From the NCBI GenBank assembly GCA_922989275.2, contig OV277858.1, forward strand, positions 12,981,027 through 13,045,026: DNA of 64,000 bases. Direction: 5' to 3'. The stretch comes from Gari tellinella (Eukaryota > Mollusca > Bivalvia > Cardiida > Psammobiidae). A program made the position numbers and the translations under genes. Below the pieces are notes generated by a model. It made no database searches. It was not told the DNA's origin and worked only from the letters and a program-made list of their open reading frames with translations. Shown one piece after another: positions 10,383-21,395 of this stretch; position 1 is the stretch's first letter; every line of letters begins with the position of its first letter.

Positions 10383-10751
10383 ATTTGATTTTTTTTTTTA
10401 AAAAATGCAGATTACTACATTTTATTTTTAGTGTTTCTGTTTCGTCTGTGTTAATAGGAAATAATATCGTCCTCTCTATTGTATAGGGTAAATCTAATAT
10501 TTAAAAGGAAAGTTTTTCTCTATAAATAAACGGCTTCAGGCTAAAGTCATTGTAACAAACAGTATGTAACCAGATCAGACGCTAGGCAAACTGTTTGAAA
10601 CTCATATTAAAATGAAGTTTGAACAGTCTACAACATTATTATGTTCTATTTTATTGCATTTCCTTTGTATTTCATCTCATATACCCCGAGAGACAAAAGA
10701 GAATTGATACTAATTCACGTCCGCCCCGATTTATGTACTTTCCGGCGAACA

Positions 10752-10985
10752 CCGGTGTAACGAAGTATTTTGACCCCCATCGAAAAATGACCCCCCGGTC
10801 AAAATTCGACGACGTAGAATGACCCCCGGTCATTTTTCGATATCGTACAATGTCCCCCCGGTCATAATTCGACGTCGAAATTTGACCCCCCGGTCATAGT
10901 ACTATGACTCCCCTCATGAAGTGTTTTGACCCCTCCTGAAATATATCGACCCCCATCGAAAAATGACCCACCCCTCTTTAGCAAT
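10752..10985 (+). repeat. Left arm of ~31-bp repeats
   Basis: It starts CCGGTGTAACGAAGTATTTT and continues with degenerate units of tgaccccc.ggtca and attcgacgacgtaga. The reverse complement of 13793-13937 starts identically. Confidence 0.75.
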
Positions 10986-11839
10986 TAACAGACACAGTTT
11001 AACCCATTGGACCCTTGGGACAAGTATATTAGTCATTTAAAACATTTGTCCTTTGTAAACCGTGTAGACCCAGATCAGACTAATCCCAAAGGAGCTCTCT
11101 TATATGTCAGTTTTGAAATATATTGTATAAAACAACTCTAGCTAGTCAAAAGTTGACATGACATAACTAGAAAAAAATTGCATTGTCCACTTGAAGTTTC
11201 AGGTGTGAATAAGTTAAAAGATATATAAAATTTAGATGATAAACAAGTCAAAATTCAGACTTATGATAAGCGCGCCATGGAAACGTACAGTATACTAAAT
11301 GCTGTTCCCGATGGGTTACGTTAACCTTGTGCCTATCTGTTGGATACTGATGGTAGGGAAACAAGGTGGCTGCGGGTCTGTGGTATAATTCGTGGACAGC
11401 TTATTTATAAATAAGTTAAGGTAGTAATTCAGTCATGCAGTATGCAGGCAGGTGGGGCGGGAACAGGCATGGTGTGAATTATTTGAGAAAGTTATACATT
11501 ACATTACAAGTGCCACCAATTACATTGCTAAATAGTGTATTATATTACAATTATTATTACGTTTACATTTGTAATGTATTAAATTACAAGTACGTTCGCA
11601 AAGTAATGCATTACATCACACATTACATTTTGATAACAGTCAAAAAACATTACTGAAAAATAACTAATAAGCATATCATATATAACTGATAGGTTATCAT
11701 TTACAAGTTCTTTGTCAACTAAATAATCAAAGATTCTAAACTTAAGAATACATGGATGCAAGTTTACAGTTTGAAAAGTCACAGTCTTTTTATAGTGCCC
11801 ACTGGGTAAGGAAGTATACTTTTGTAAGCAAGTGAGCCC
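10986..11839. other. Gene-free interior of the composite element
   Basis: AT-rich sequence. The opposed open frames at 11435-11656 and 11579-11782 overlap on opposite strands in tac/gta-rich low-complexity DNA and show no domain. Confidence 0.4.
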
Positions 11840-11843
11840 TTAA

Positions 11844-12080
11844 CCCTTTCCTCCACAGTAGCGCCTCAGGCCGCCTGCACCTACATCTGCAAATAAGATT
11901 AAGATACACTAATACAATCCAATAATAGTTTTAATTACAGGCTCAGCTAACAAAAAAATGAGTGTAAAGCAGAAAGCATACATGAGCTTTCTGCATAAAA
12001 TTCATATTGCTGTATGCATTGTCCTGCCTTAATCACAGTTAAACGTAGCTAATTTGCAAGCTTGCCTATGGAGCAAAGGG
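11844..12080. mobile_element. TTAA MITE, CCCTTTCCTCC type, 237 bp
   Basis: The left end TTAA-CCCTTTCCTCCACAG and the right end, inverted, TTTA-CCCTTTGCTCCATAG give about 15-bp terminal repeats with a TTAA-type target. The centre holds a GCAGAAAGC/GCTTTCTGC hairpin (11956-11981). A relative of similar length lies at 57889-58133. It is nonautonomous and piggyBac-like by ends only. Confidence 0.6.
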
Positions 12081-12614
12081 TAAATACAGACCAAAAGTTT
12101 TGTACAAAGCTCTTTGAAGTGCTATCTACATATTAAACCTGTTATATGAAATGTCATGTCTTGTTTACCGGTATACTTCTTAATTGAATTACTGCTAATT
12201 ACCAAGACAAAATGTATAAATGTTACTGTTGGACATAACATCATTAAAGTTTCAAATACATTGTCTGTTAGATGCATTATGTCAGACCTGATTATTTAAC
12301 CCTTAACTCCTTAGCCTGTTTCTATTCTTGAAGATATGTGACAATTTATTGAACGTAGTTTACAGTCTATAAGTGGTACTCCATACCAATTAACGTTACG
12401 TGAACGAGTGCAAATATGTATCCCCCTTTTACAGAACATGTACATGTATTTGTAATATTTACATCGGTTCCAATAACATTCGTCATCTAACGCACGTGAC
12501 TATGAAAATTGATTAGATTATTGACAGTATATTGTACAACATAGAAGCATCCAATGATTTAGGTAATTAGCAATCTGATATGAATTTACCCTCAGGGAGC
12601 TGATCGCAACCATG
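12081..12614. other. Gene-free interior of the composite element
   Basis: No repeat or gene recognised. Confidence 0.4.
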
Positions 12615-12945
12615 GCGGGGTTATTCTACGACATTGAAAAATGACAAGGGGTCTTTGTTTGACATCAAATACGGTAATTACCATATCGGGGCAGGGGTGG
12701 CATTCTATGAAATAGAATGATATCAGGGGGTCATTCTACGACATCGAATAATGACCGGGGGTCATTCTACGACATCGAATAATGACCGGGGAGTCATTCT
12801 ACGACATCGAATAATGACCGGGGGTCATTCTACGACATCGAATAATGACCGTCGAGTCAAACTATGATATCGAATAATGGCCGAGGTGTCAAAATACGAG
12901 CTAGAATAATGACCGAAGTCTTTCTACGACACTGAATGGTGTGAT
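12615..12945 (-). repeat. Internal block of ~31-33-bp repeats
   Basis: Four near-identical units of gggggtcattctacgacatc plus gaataatgacc lie between 12726 and 12855, with more decayed ones on both sides. The orientation matches the right arm. Each unit is partly self-complementary (ggtcatt/aatgacc). Confidence 0.8.
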
Positions 12946-13325
12946 GTGCAATGAGGCAACATAACACAGCTTCCGATTTTGATCGATTTTTGTTTGCTTG
13001 TTTGTTTGTTTGCTTGTTGGTTTAGTAAATGCAATTAACTTTACACTTAACATGGTAAACTATAAACGCACAACATAGCAAGTGTTGACAAAAGACAAAA
13101 AGCCCACTCAAAACAACCGACCTGCATTCTTCTTATTTCTTGACAAAAGGGATAAGTTCCGACAAATCAAAACATCCTCTATGAAAATATGTTAAAACAT
13201 TACCTAAAAAATACGAATGTTACGCCTTTGATCTTTTTATTCCTCTACTGGAGATAAAAGATCAAATTTATACAGTCATAGATATATACCATAAGAAAAT
13301 ATTTTCTATATCCTAGCAAAGTGTA
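12946..13325. other. Gene-free interior of the composite element
   Basis: Contains a short (TTTG)n stretch at about 12990-13015, possibly a retroposon tail. Nothing else recognised. Confidence 0.35.
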
Positions 13326-13389
13326 CCTTAAAGCAGGCTGAAGTAAAGCAGAATGCGCAATCTGCTTTACTTTTAACCTGCTCTAAGTG
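13326..13389. mobile_element. AAAGCAG hairpin element, copy 2
   Basis: The arms ttaaagcaggctgaagtaaa and tttacttttaacctgctcta flank cag-aatgcgcaat-ctg, giving a near-complete hairpin of the same family as 8178-8262. Confidence 0.65.
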
Positions 13390-13792
13390 GTCATCTGTCT
13401 TTAAAGCTAGAAAAAGGCTGTGGGGTAGTTGGTTAAACCAAAGAAACCGCGGGAAGATAGGAAGATTTCTTGGAATGAATGTCAATACGAGCGTCTTGTA
13501 AATTCTGATCATACGCTTTCTCGGGGACATGGTGCATGTGTGATTGGGGTTTACTCAGCCTGCTACGTCGAAATTAAATCAATAATCGAACAAGAGTAAT
13601 TGGTAGATCGTAAATGTATACTTGTAAAAGGGTAAACGGTTCTGGGTTCGATACCCATAAGGTTGTCCATTGATAGGCAGACACACTTACAATTCAATCA
13701 ATATAATTTATTCACTCAAAACTTAGTTAGGTTTAAAACAACTTTAACATATGCAAAACTGACTTTAAACAAAATATCAAGGATTTTTAAAG
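13390..13792. other. Gene-free stretch with an isolated B-box-like site
   Basis: The sequence gggttcgataccc at about 13645 resembles a tRNA B box, with taattggtag upstream. No cloverleaf can be drawn, so at most it is a tRNA-derived relic. Confidence 0.3.
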
Positions 13793-13937
13793 GGGGTCAT
13801 ATTTCGACAGGGGGGGGGGGGGGGTCATAATTCGACGATGGGGGGGTCATAATTCGACGATGGGAGGTCATTCTACGACGTCGAATTTTGACCGGGGGTC
13901 ACTTTTCGATGGGGGTCAAAATACTTCGTTACACCGG
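13793..13937 (-). repeat. Right arm of ~31-bp repeats with a poly-G run
   Basis: Read in reverse, it begins CCGGTGTAACGAAGTATTTT like the left arm, then repeats attcgacgtcgtagaatgac and tcgtcgaattatgaccccc. It contains a long G run at about 13810-13823. Confidence 0.75.
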
Positions 13938-14286
13938 CACGTCACCGGTGAACAACCAGGGTTGATCGGGACGACACCAGTGGTCATTCAGATACCACCG
14001 GCGATGGCCGGGGTTACACCGTGTTATTAACTTATTATTATACCGGGGTAAACCGGGAACAGAACGGCCCTGCACCGTAACTACGCCGGGCCAAACTGGG
14101 AACTCACCAGGAAGGTCCGGCTTCATAACCGGTGCTCCACCAGGGGAGACACCGGGAATGTGAGATCGCAATTTATTTTTTCATAAAAACCGCCCGGCTC
14201 ATCCAAGTCCACCGGCTATCTCAACCGGGACGTACCGGGGCCAGCAGCGGGACATTGAGATCGGGGCTTTAGCCAGGGCATTGCAT
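13938..14286 (-). repeat. Right GC-rich flank with dense CCGG words
   Basis: CCGG recurs throughout, as in the left flank. The minus-strand frame 13929-14171 reads as a proline/glycine/arginine-rich string because of composition and is not called a gene. The outer end matches the left flank in inverted orientation. Confidence 0.6.
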
Positions 14287-14411
14287 TCACCGAGTGCTTA
14301 GGCGGTCCCTTATCTGTTACGTTACTGTAATACCGAGAATCAAGTGAGTTAAGCTAATTTTCTTGACTCTATAAATTTCAGCCAATTATTCAGACAATGA
14401 CTATATTTTAA

Positions 14412-14515
14412 AGGTAGTGACTGGGGGTACGTGACCGTACCTCTAATACTTGAAATTAGCGATACGGTCACATACTCCTAGCGAGTCCTGTGAGGGTAGG
14501 CTAGGGGTTCGTGAA
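14412..14515 (+). mobile_element. Solo, diverged end of the 14.83-kb transposon family
   Basis: The sequence ggtagtgactgggggtacgt...agcgatacggtcacatactc...gcgagtcctgtgagggt matches the terminal repeat at 14834-14940 with scattered substitutions. No inverted partner was found, so it is a lone end. Confidence 0.8.
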
Positions 14516-14833
14516 AACGGACACCGACACAGTGGTTTCAAAACAATACCGGACCTAACTACAGACGGTTTCACTTGTGTTGAAGCATCATATGATTAAA
14601 ATTATAACATCTTCTTTATTATTTCACAGTGGTTCTCACTGTTAATGGGAATTTTTCGCCGGCTTAAATCAAGTTTAGAAAAAAAATCCAAATAGTTATT
14701 CATCAGCTTATTTAGTGAACACATTCGCCTTATTCAAACATAAACGTCAGAAGTCGCAGATTATCTCCATTTCTTTGAATTTATAGCTATTTTGGTCAGA
14801 TTTGAAGGCACATTTAGGCTTCCAAATATAATA

Positions 14834-15804
14834 GGTAGTGACTAGGGGTACGTGACCGTACTTCTAATTTTAGAAATTAGCGGTACGGTCACGTACCCCT
14901 AGCGAGTCCTGTGAGGGTTGACTAGGGGTACGTGAGTCATTTAAACTATGTATCAACACATTATTTTGCCTGCAGATACGTTTTAATGATGGTAATATTA
15001 CTAATCTCTCATGTTTACCTTATTTTGGGGATATTTAATGGAGAAAAACAAAGAAACTTCGAGAAATATTCTCCACCCAAACTTGTTTTCACCGCAGGGA
15101 TAAGAATAGAAGTATTCCGCATATAGGGTATAGTGTTAAATATACGCCCGATTTCTGAAATCTGTCCCCAATGGGTTTTTTCTTCTTTTTCTTATAAATT
15201 TGATTCAAATGTAACTTATAATTATATAATAGGCGTGTTCAAAATTACTGCCGTTGTTGCTATCTAACTTAATTAGCGTTGAATATAAATTGAAAGTGGT
15301 AGATCTAAGAATATAGAAACTAGCGAAACTTCGGCTGTCATCGGGTATCGATTCATGCAAGAAGTTTGCTGGTTAAAGACAGACCTGTGACAATAATCAC
15401 CTTGAAAACACGTTTGACAATAGATCGCAATTAAACAGTGCACTAATTCTAAACAAAGCTGGTATTGGATAATTATACATGCTTGTAAAAATGTGTCTAT
15501 ACGTTCTTTAAATTCAAAGATAGGCCTAAAGTTTTCGCTGCCGTGAAAAAATTGCCGATTGGAAATTTTTTGTTGATGAAGTTTCTTTAATTTTCTGCAT
15601 TAAACAGTCATATTTAAGGTAGAAATGATATATTATTAACATTAACATCGATATTAAGGTATCTGCGGACAAAATAAAGTGTTGCGTTATAGTGTTTTTG
15701 ACTCACGTACCCCTAGTCAACCCTCACAGGGCTCGCTAGGGGTACGTGACCGTACCGCTAATTTCAAATATTAGAGGTACGGTCACGTACCCCTAGTCAC
15801 TACC
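14834..15804. mobile_element. Nonautonomous transposon, ~107-bp TIRs, 9-bp target duplication
   Basis: The left end (14834-14940) and the inverted right end (15698-15804) are about 107 bases and nearly identical, starting GGTAGTGACTAGGGGTACGT. AATATAATA lies directly on both sides (14825-14833 and 15805-15813). Long terminal repeats with a 9-bp duplication are typical of Mutator-like elements. Each end is itself a palindrome: CTAGGGGTACGTGACCGTAC faces GTACGGTCACGTACCCCTAG across a 21-base spacer. The interior has no transposase; the 64-codon frame at 14932-15126 has no similarity that I recognise. The near-identical ends suggest recent activity. Confidence 0.85.
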
Positions 15805-16241
15805 AATATAATATTATCCCGAATATTTCAGTCTCAAATATTTTAAAGAAATGTAGATCAACATTCTATATTTCAACAGGTACAATATACGTTTGTTGAT
15901 TGTTACATAAAGCGGAAGATCCTCCTACATAGGGGCCTACCTCACAGATATTCTCAAGACTTCAAGTGGAACTTCTCCGTCCCCCCACCCACCAGTAGTT
16001 ATAAACAGTTTGACGCCCGGACAGTTCGACACGTCGATAAGTGTGCACGTCAACGGACAACATTGCAAACCAACCAAAGATAGATTGCAGAAAAATAAAT
16101 TAAATCAAATAACTAGACATATGCTACATAGTGTGTGATAAAGCGTCAAAAACTCACCATTCGTTTCCCGTATATTGCCATTTTTTGGCGGTCGTTGAAG
16201 CGGAACTGCTAATTTGGAATACCTTCGAATGTTGATGTGAA

Positions 16242-16538
16242 ATGGATGCGTCTCAGAAAGTCGTCCGAAACTTAGCGAATATGTCCACTGTAACGGTTTT
16301 AAAGTATGACAAAGGACTAAGTTCACTAAGGGGTGAAATTGGCCTAGAAATTCATAAATTATCCAAGTTGTTAATCTTTTTGAATATCCTACAGAAGTTG
16401 GTTGGTAATACATCGAACTTACTGGAAAACGTTTTATTTTGTGTTAGAACGCTATATAGCATTGTCCTCTGGTCAATAGAACTATCCCTTCTCACCGTGA
16501 ATTTTGTCAATTACGTTGATACTGAATTTAAAATATGA
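16242..16538 (+). CDS. Unrecognised 98-codon open frame, doubtful
   Basis: A 98-residue frame starts MDASQKVVRNLANMSTVTVL, with a leucine/isoleucine-rich middle (about residues 40-75) that could be one or two membrane helices. It is preceded by gccattttttggcggtcgttg, loosely like a start-site region. However, its second half overlaps the left end of the X-box element (from 16311) and its stop lies in a hairpin arm (from 16525), which argues against a conserved gene. No family was recognised. Confidence 0.2.
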   Translation: MDASQKVVRNLANMSTVTVLKYDKGLSSLRGEIGLEIHKLSKLLIFLNILQKLVGNTSNLLENVLFCVRTLYSIVLWSIELSLLTVNFVNYVDTEFKI

Positions 16539-16644
16539 GCACAGTCGTCGACAGTCAAGAAATTTCAGCAGTACATTTCTTATGTAATAAGGATTAAATG
16601 GCTTGAAAATCAAGACTGTCGACAACTGTGCTCATATTTAAAAC
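16525..16644. repeat. Inverted repeat around a ~60-base loop
   Basis: The left arm tttaaaatatgagcacag and tcgtcgacagtc are mirrored by gactgtcgaca, actgtgctcatattt. The arms of about 28 bases differ by one or two bases. It sits inside the X-box element. Confidence 0.8.
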
Positions 16645-16843
16645 AAGAAAAAAACGTAAATCTGGTGGGGGCATTTGAACCAAAAGCTACTCCATTAACC
16701 TGTCAAACCAGCAGATGTGTGTGCCATGGATAAGCCATGTTTCATACATTTCCTGTCGTATTGGTGTCACTGTAAAATTAAAATACAACAAGACATATTA
16801 ATATAATTATATAGAGATACATGTTTCTATAGTAAAGTTTGTT

Positions 16844-17840
16844 GTTGCTATGGTAACATAATTTCATTTTTCGTTCGTGATGAGGTATTCGATTTGGCTA
16901 ATGCTATCTCTAATTTTAGCATTTCAAAGTTATCAAAATACATATTTGAATGATGATGTGTAGTGCGCAGTAATTGATAAAAATGTGATAGTAGAAGAGT
17001 ACCTGTACCGTATATTAAACTTGTTGCTATGGCAACATGATCTTTATTTTCAAGAATATATTTAATATTTGATTTCATTTATCCACCACCAGCATCCAAC
17101 TGAGATATTTTGGTGAAATCTAAAATTGAACCAATTTCACCCCTTAGTGAACCTATATTCAGTAAGAAGTCGATGTATTGGTTACCATAGCAACACATGT
17201 TACTCTTAATATGATAATCTATCATGAATATGTCATGTTTCGTACATATCATGTTGTATTCGTGTCACTGTAAAATTAAATTACAACACAATATGTTTAA
17301 AAAATATATATAGAGTCAGGTTTTTCTAGAGTAAATTTTGCTGGTTGCTATGGAAACAGTATCTTTATTTTTTTTAGATTTTCAACTGGGCTAATGCTAT
17401 ATCATATTGTTGTATTTTAAGGTTCTCAAAATACATGTTCCAATAACGATATGCTCAATAACTGATGATAGACGTGACTTTAGATGAGTATATTAAAATG
17501 GTTGCTATGGCAACATAATCTGTATTATCTTTCATTATCCATCACTAGCATCCAACTGTGATATTTTTGGTAACATCTGAAACGGGACCAGTTAAGTGAA
17601 CTTGAATCGGAAATTGAGCTGATATAGAGAGACATGTTTTTCTATACTAATTTTTGCTGGTTGCTATGGTAACAGTATCTTTATTTTTTGCCGTTAATGT
17701 TGAGGTTTTCAACTTTGCTAATGCTATATCATATCTTTGTATTTTAAAGTTGATAAAATAATGTTCCAGTGATAATATGCTCAATAATTGATGAAAAACG
17801 TAATTTTAGATGAGCAAATGAAAATGGTTGCTATGGCAAC
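16844..17840. promoter_or_regulatory. Seven X-box-like (RFX) palindromes at ~160-bp spacing
   Basis: GTTGCTATGGTAAC or a close variant lies at 16844, 17023, 17181, 17344, 17501, 17660 and 17827 (each 14 bases). The spacings are 179, 158, 163, 157, 159 and 167. All seven fit the X-box consensus RYYNYYATRRNRAC used for RFX factors. They have stayed recognisable although the sequence between them has diverged strongly. Regulatory function is inference; there is no identified gene nearby. Confidence 0.55.
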
Positions 17841-17965
17841 ATGATCTTGATTATCGAGCAAAAAAAGTTGTTTTCTTTCATTGTCCACCACCAGCATCAA
17901 ACTGTGATATTTTTGGTGAAATCTGAAATGGGGCCAATTTCACCCCTTAGTGAACTCAGTCCTTT

Positions 17966-18530
17966 ATAGGCTTAAAAACTCGATTTCTTTATTTTCAGCA
18001 GAAAAGGGACAAGCATCGTCACACTACCTCAGACGGACAATTAAACAAAAGTACAACTTTGAAAGTATCAATATATAGTCAAATTCTGAAATAAATCAGG
18101 TTTTACGTTGGTCGCCTTAAACACTTATTTTAGGGACTTCAAAATATACGCGATCAAGATTTCAAGTTATTTTTTTGATTTTTTTTATCTTTTCAGACCA
18201 GAAAAGTTAATTCCATATGAGTAAGAGGACTGTTTTTAAGGTGTTTGCAAGGTTTCGACGCTCTAGCACCATTTTTTACCCCTGAAATTTAATGTCAAAA
18301 TATTAAGGAGACCGCTTTTGGTCACCCTAAACTGCCGGTCGCCTTAACCCCCATTTTAAAGGATAACTGGTCACCTTAATGTCGTCATTATATTTATATA
18401 CGCTCCAGACCGTACACAGTTCGGCGAACGACAATCTACCAGCGCGCCGTCTAACTTAACGCTGTTGAAGAACAAACTGAGATTCTGTCACTCTGTGGTC
18501 ATTTTTTCTGAGGAGCTGCATGGGGTTTTA
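17966..18530. other. Gene-free stretch
   Basis: Contains two gtcgccttaa words (18110 and 18348) suggesting a weak internal repeat. No gene recognised. Confidence 0.35.
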
Positions 18531-18535
18531 TTTGA

Positions 18536-18641
18536 CACAAATTCCATAAAAAGCCAACCAATGGCGAATGACCAGAAATGTAAGCTTAAAAGCACCTGTT
18601 ATAAATTCCATTAAAAGCCAACCAATGGCGAATGACCAGGC
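18536..18641 (+). repeat. Direct repeat of ~37 bp, 64 bp apart
   Basis: The sequence attccataaaaagccaacca followed by atggcgaatgaccag occurs at about 18540 and again at about 18604 with one change. Each copy includes an accaatgg CCAAT-like word. Confidence 0.7.
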
Positions 18642-21117
18642 TGTTTGTTATGTAATGGAACTGGTAGAAAATACGACATTCCGCTACTGCCAGTAACTGA
18701 AAACCGAGAATATTTACGTTAGGTAGTGATGTGCATGACTCCGATGCTTAAAATCAATCCTAGTCTACTGTAGATTTGTTCGTATGGCTTGAAATGTCAG
18801 AAATGCTAATTCATTCATTGACTTAAACCGGAAACAAAAAGTAAAGGATTTGGTGATATAATACCCTCGGCTTGTCGTAACTTATATTTTTCGCCAATAC
18901 GAAATATTTGTTTTCCACAACCATCTATGGCATTACTTCCATAACACATTCCGCCGAATATCTTTTTTAAAGATATTCTTGTTTCAATCGTCCCAACTAA
19001 GTGACGGGTATAGGTTAGAGTCAGCAGATCTAATTGTATAAATGTATAAGTGTCGATGCATGTGTGATACGTGAATTTCTAAACCTAACTGCTTGTATAC
19101 ACGTTTCAGTCATTATGATAATACCTAAGTAGAAAACTGATGCAGTTTTGTTTTGCATTTGTATATAGAAACATTAAACTTGTGAATGTATGTCTACATA
19201 TATGAGCAACATTTAAATCGACTTGCTTACACCACAAAACCCCTCTAACCTTTGATACAAACTATAAACGGAATAAGTTTTGAAATCTGAAAGCCTTAGT
19301 CATAACTTGAGAAGTACGGTTTCTGACGTTGCAGGTTGTTTCATGCTGACTAGGTATTGCGATATCTAAGATTACATTCACGTGCATTCCTAGTTAACTA
19401 AGTATAAATGGTGCGTCATAACACATATGTTTAAATGTTCGGCTGAAAATATCCAAGCACAAACTGTTATTAAATTGTGCATTTGACTAGTATTTCGGTT
19501 TAACGGCACTGCAACGCAATTATAAGAATTATGGTAATACAGCACTAGTGTGCACGAGTGTGTGTGAATGTATAATGGCCACGTTTTGATTGAGTATTAC
19601 CACTCTGCCAGTTCGACATGTACATGTATTAAGGTAATCGATAAACTTTATAATTTTATAGCCATTTATAGTATTTAATGAATCTAAGAATGGTTGTGTT
19701 CATAATGAGAAACGAAACTTATTTAATGCTGGTGTTTGTTGAACTCAGATAGGTTCTTAATTATTTGTTATGCTCAACAAGACTTTGATAAGCGAATTTG
19801 ATGGCTTGCGATTTAGCGTTTGTCAGTATAAAGTTTGATAAGATCCTGCTGTTTTCGAGGCAGCGAATTTGGGTTACATTGTTTTTAAACACAGCTACAC
19901 AACTGTAACTGAGAAAACGGACTGTGTTACATATATCTAGCTAGGATTGTGACGTCGAATTGCCTTGAGATGACGGAAGCGTGGACTACATGAACAGTTT
20001 GTTAGTTAGTCCATGTTTATAACAATATAGTCACAAGGCATCTGATTAGCCGAGAGCTCAGATACATGTGCTAAGTGTTGGTATCACACTTTTTCTTAAC
20101 TATAGTGTTTTTTTCCCTAAATGGTAAGTTTCTTAATTTTCTAAGGATGTCAAATGCATTTATACTTTATAGTGCTAATCTTATCAATCGGATAATTTAA
20201 ATTGCCTATCCATATTTATTCTATCGTTTCCAGTTAAGTGAAACGCCTGACTATGACCTTAACGTTGGAACAATTTCTAATGGAACTTGGCATCGTAAGA
20301 TTTAAGTATCATGAGCAAGTTGTATACGATTTTAGCAGTTATTCCATTCGTTTACATTTACCATGTTTTATACATTGAAAATGTTGTGATAACATCAACG
20401 TAATATATACGTGAAGTACGTATAGTAAAGCGCTTAAAAACATCATTGTTTGATGTGCAATATGTGAGCATCATCCATTAATATTAACACACGCAGTAAT
20501 ATTGTCGTAAACTGTTTGCTAGTTTATGACATATTGAATTTGCTTATTATAATAACCATTGTATCTACTAATGTATATACCTATTATGCAACATATCATT
20601 TTAATAGTTAATTGGCCGGCTAAACTTTTCTTTAGTCTCTTAGCGAGACACCTAATTGCTTTTATATAAACTATTTTCAGGAGCAAAATAGAACGCCATT
20701 TTTCAATATCTTCTGAATCAATATTGCTCTGATTATTTGATAAAACGATGTTTCTTTTAAAGAAAAACCTTTTTTATTACAGTAACAATTAAGAAAATTA
20801 ATATGCGAATATCCTAGTTTAGACAACATATATTTTTTGTAAATTGCAATTGTTATAAATCACTTCTCTAGTGAATTAAGCGGCATTTCCTTTAGTAAAG
20901 AATAAAACATATTTTCTGACAGGCCACTCAATCAATGACGATGAAGAACCTTCCCTTATAACCATGTACAAAAATATGTAAGGGCCGGACATCAGGACAT
21001 GACTTGATGATCATTCTGAAAGTGTACAACAGTTAAGGGTCGTACAATGCAAATGAGCTAAACTGACGCATGTTTGATCATCTCAGTAATTTAAAAACTA
21101 AACTTTTAGTATTAACG
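18642..21117. other. Unique-looking AT-rich DNA, no gene seen
   Basis: About 2.5 kb without an open frame of 60 codons, recognised repeat, or clear palindrome. This is the longest stretch in the window lacking visible mobile-element signatures. If host exons exist here they are too short to recognise by eye. Confidence 0.4.
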
Positions 21118-21395
21118 GCGTCAAGGATGTACACAATAAAGATACTTGTATAGCAAGTTACTGTGGCCTTTTATATTCTATATCCATTCAGCTGATCACC
21201 CTATTTATCAGCAGCACATGTCAGAGGACAATGATAAATAAATCTTTTAACTTCGCTTGCCCATTCAACCATCGATGTACAGAGATAAGATACGTCGATA
21301 CCTATTTGGGTCTTATACTGTCGACTGCTTAAGGTTTGTAGTTTGCAAGAGTTTTTATATTTAATGTTAGGAAGTAACAAACATAATTTCGAAAA
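21118..21395 (-). repeat. Diverged inverted paralogue of 41100-41400
   Basis: Its reverse complement shares an ordered series of words with 41100-41400: actcttgcaaactaca, agcagtcgac, cattgtcctctgacatg, gctgctgataaatag, gatcagctgaatggata and tttattgtgt. Similarity looks like 70% or so over about 280 bp. It is an old dispersed repeat or a segmental copy; no coding frame is kept. Confidence 0.6.

Larger units (their letters stand above)
10061..14286. mobile_element. Composite foldback-like element, ~4.2 kb
   Basis: The outermost parts are inverted copies: gcttaagccacgatctcactg at about 10064 against the reverse complement of cattgagatcggggctttagcc at about 14252-14273. Similarity continues inward through gtcccggtt. 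Inside lie GC-rich CCGG-dense flanks (10061-10382 and 13938-14286), then inverted arms of ~31-bp repeats (10752-10985 and 13793-13937), then a third block of the repeats at 12615-12945. A TTAA MITE and a hairpin element have inserted into it. No transposase was found. Outer borders and target duplication are uncertain, and it could be two nested elements. Confidence 0.55.
16311..17965. mobile_element. Element with inverted ends and X-box-bearing tandem units
   Basis: The left end aaaggactaagttcactaag-gggtgaaattggcc (16311-16344) faces its inverse ggccaatttcacccct-tagtgaactcagtccttt (17932-17965). A third copy of the inner part is at 17131-17152. Between them lie about two and a half diverged units marked by gtgtcactgtaaaattaaa (16767 and 17264) and catccaactg.gatatttt.gg. 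The element carries seven X-box-like palindromes and a hairpin (16525-16644). No target duplication was established and no protein is encoded. Confidence 0.6.

Noticed and set aside
16660..16740. tRNA-like sequence on the minus strand (ggttcaaatgccc)
   Set aside because: Only a weak B box is present; no A box or stems could be found.
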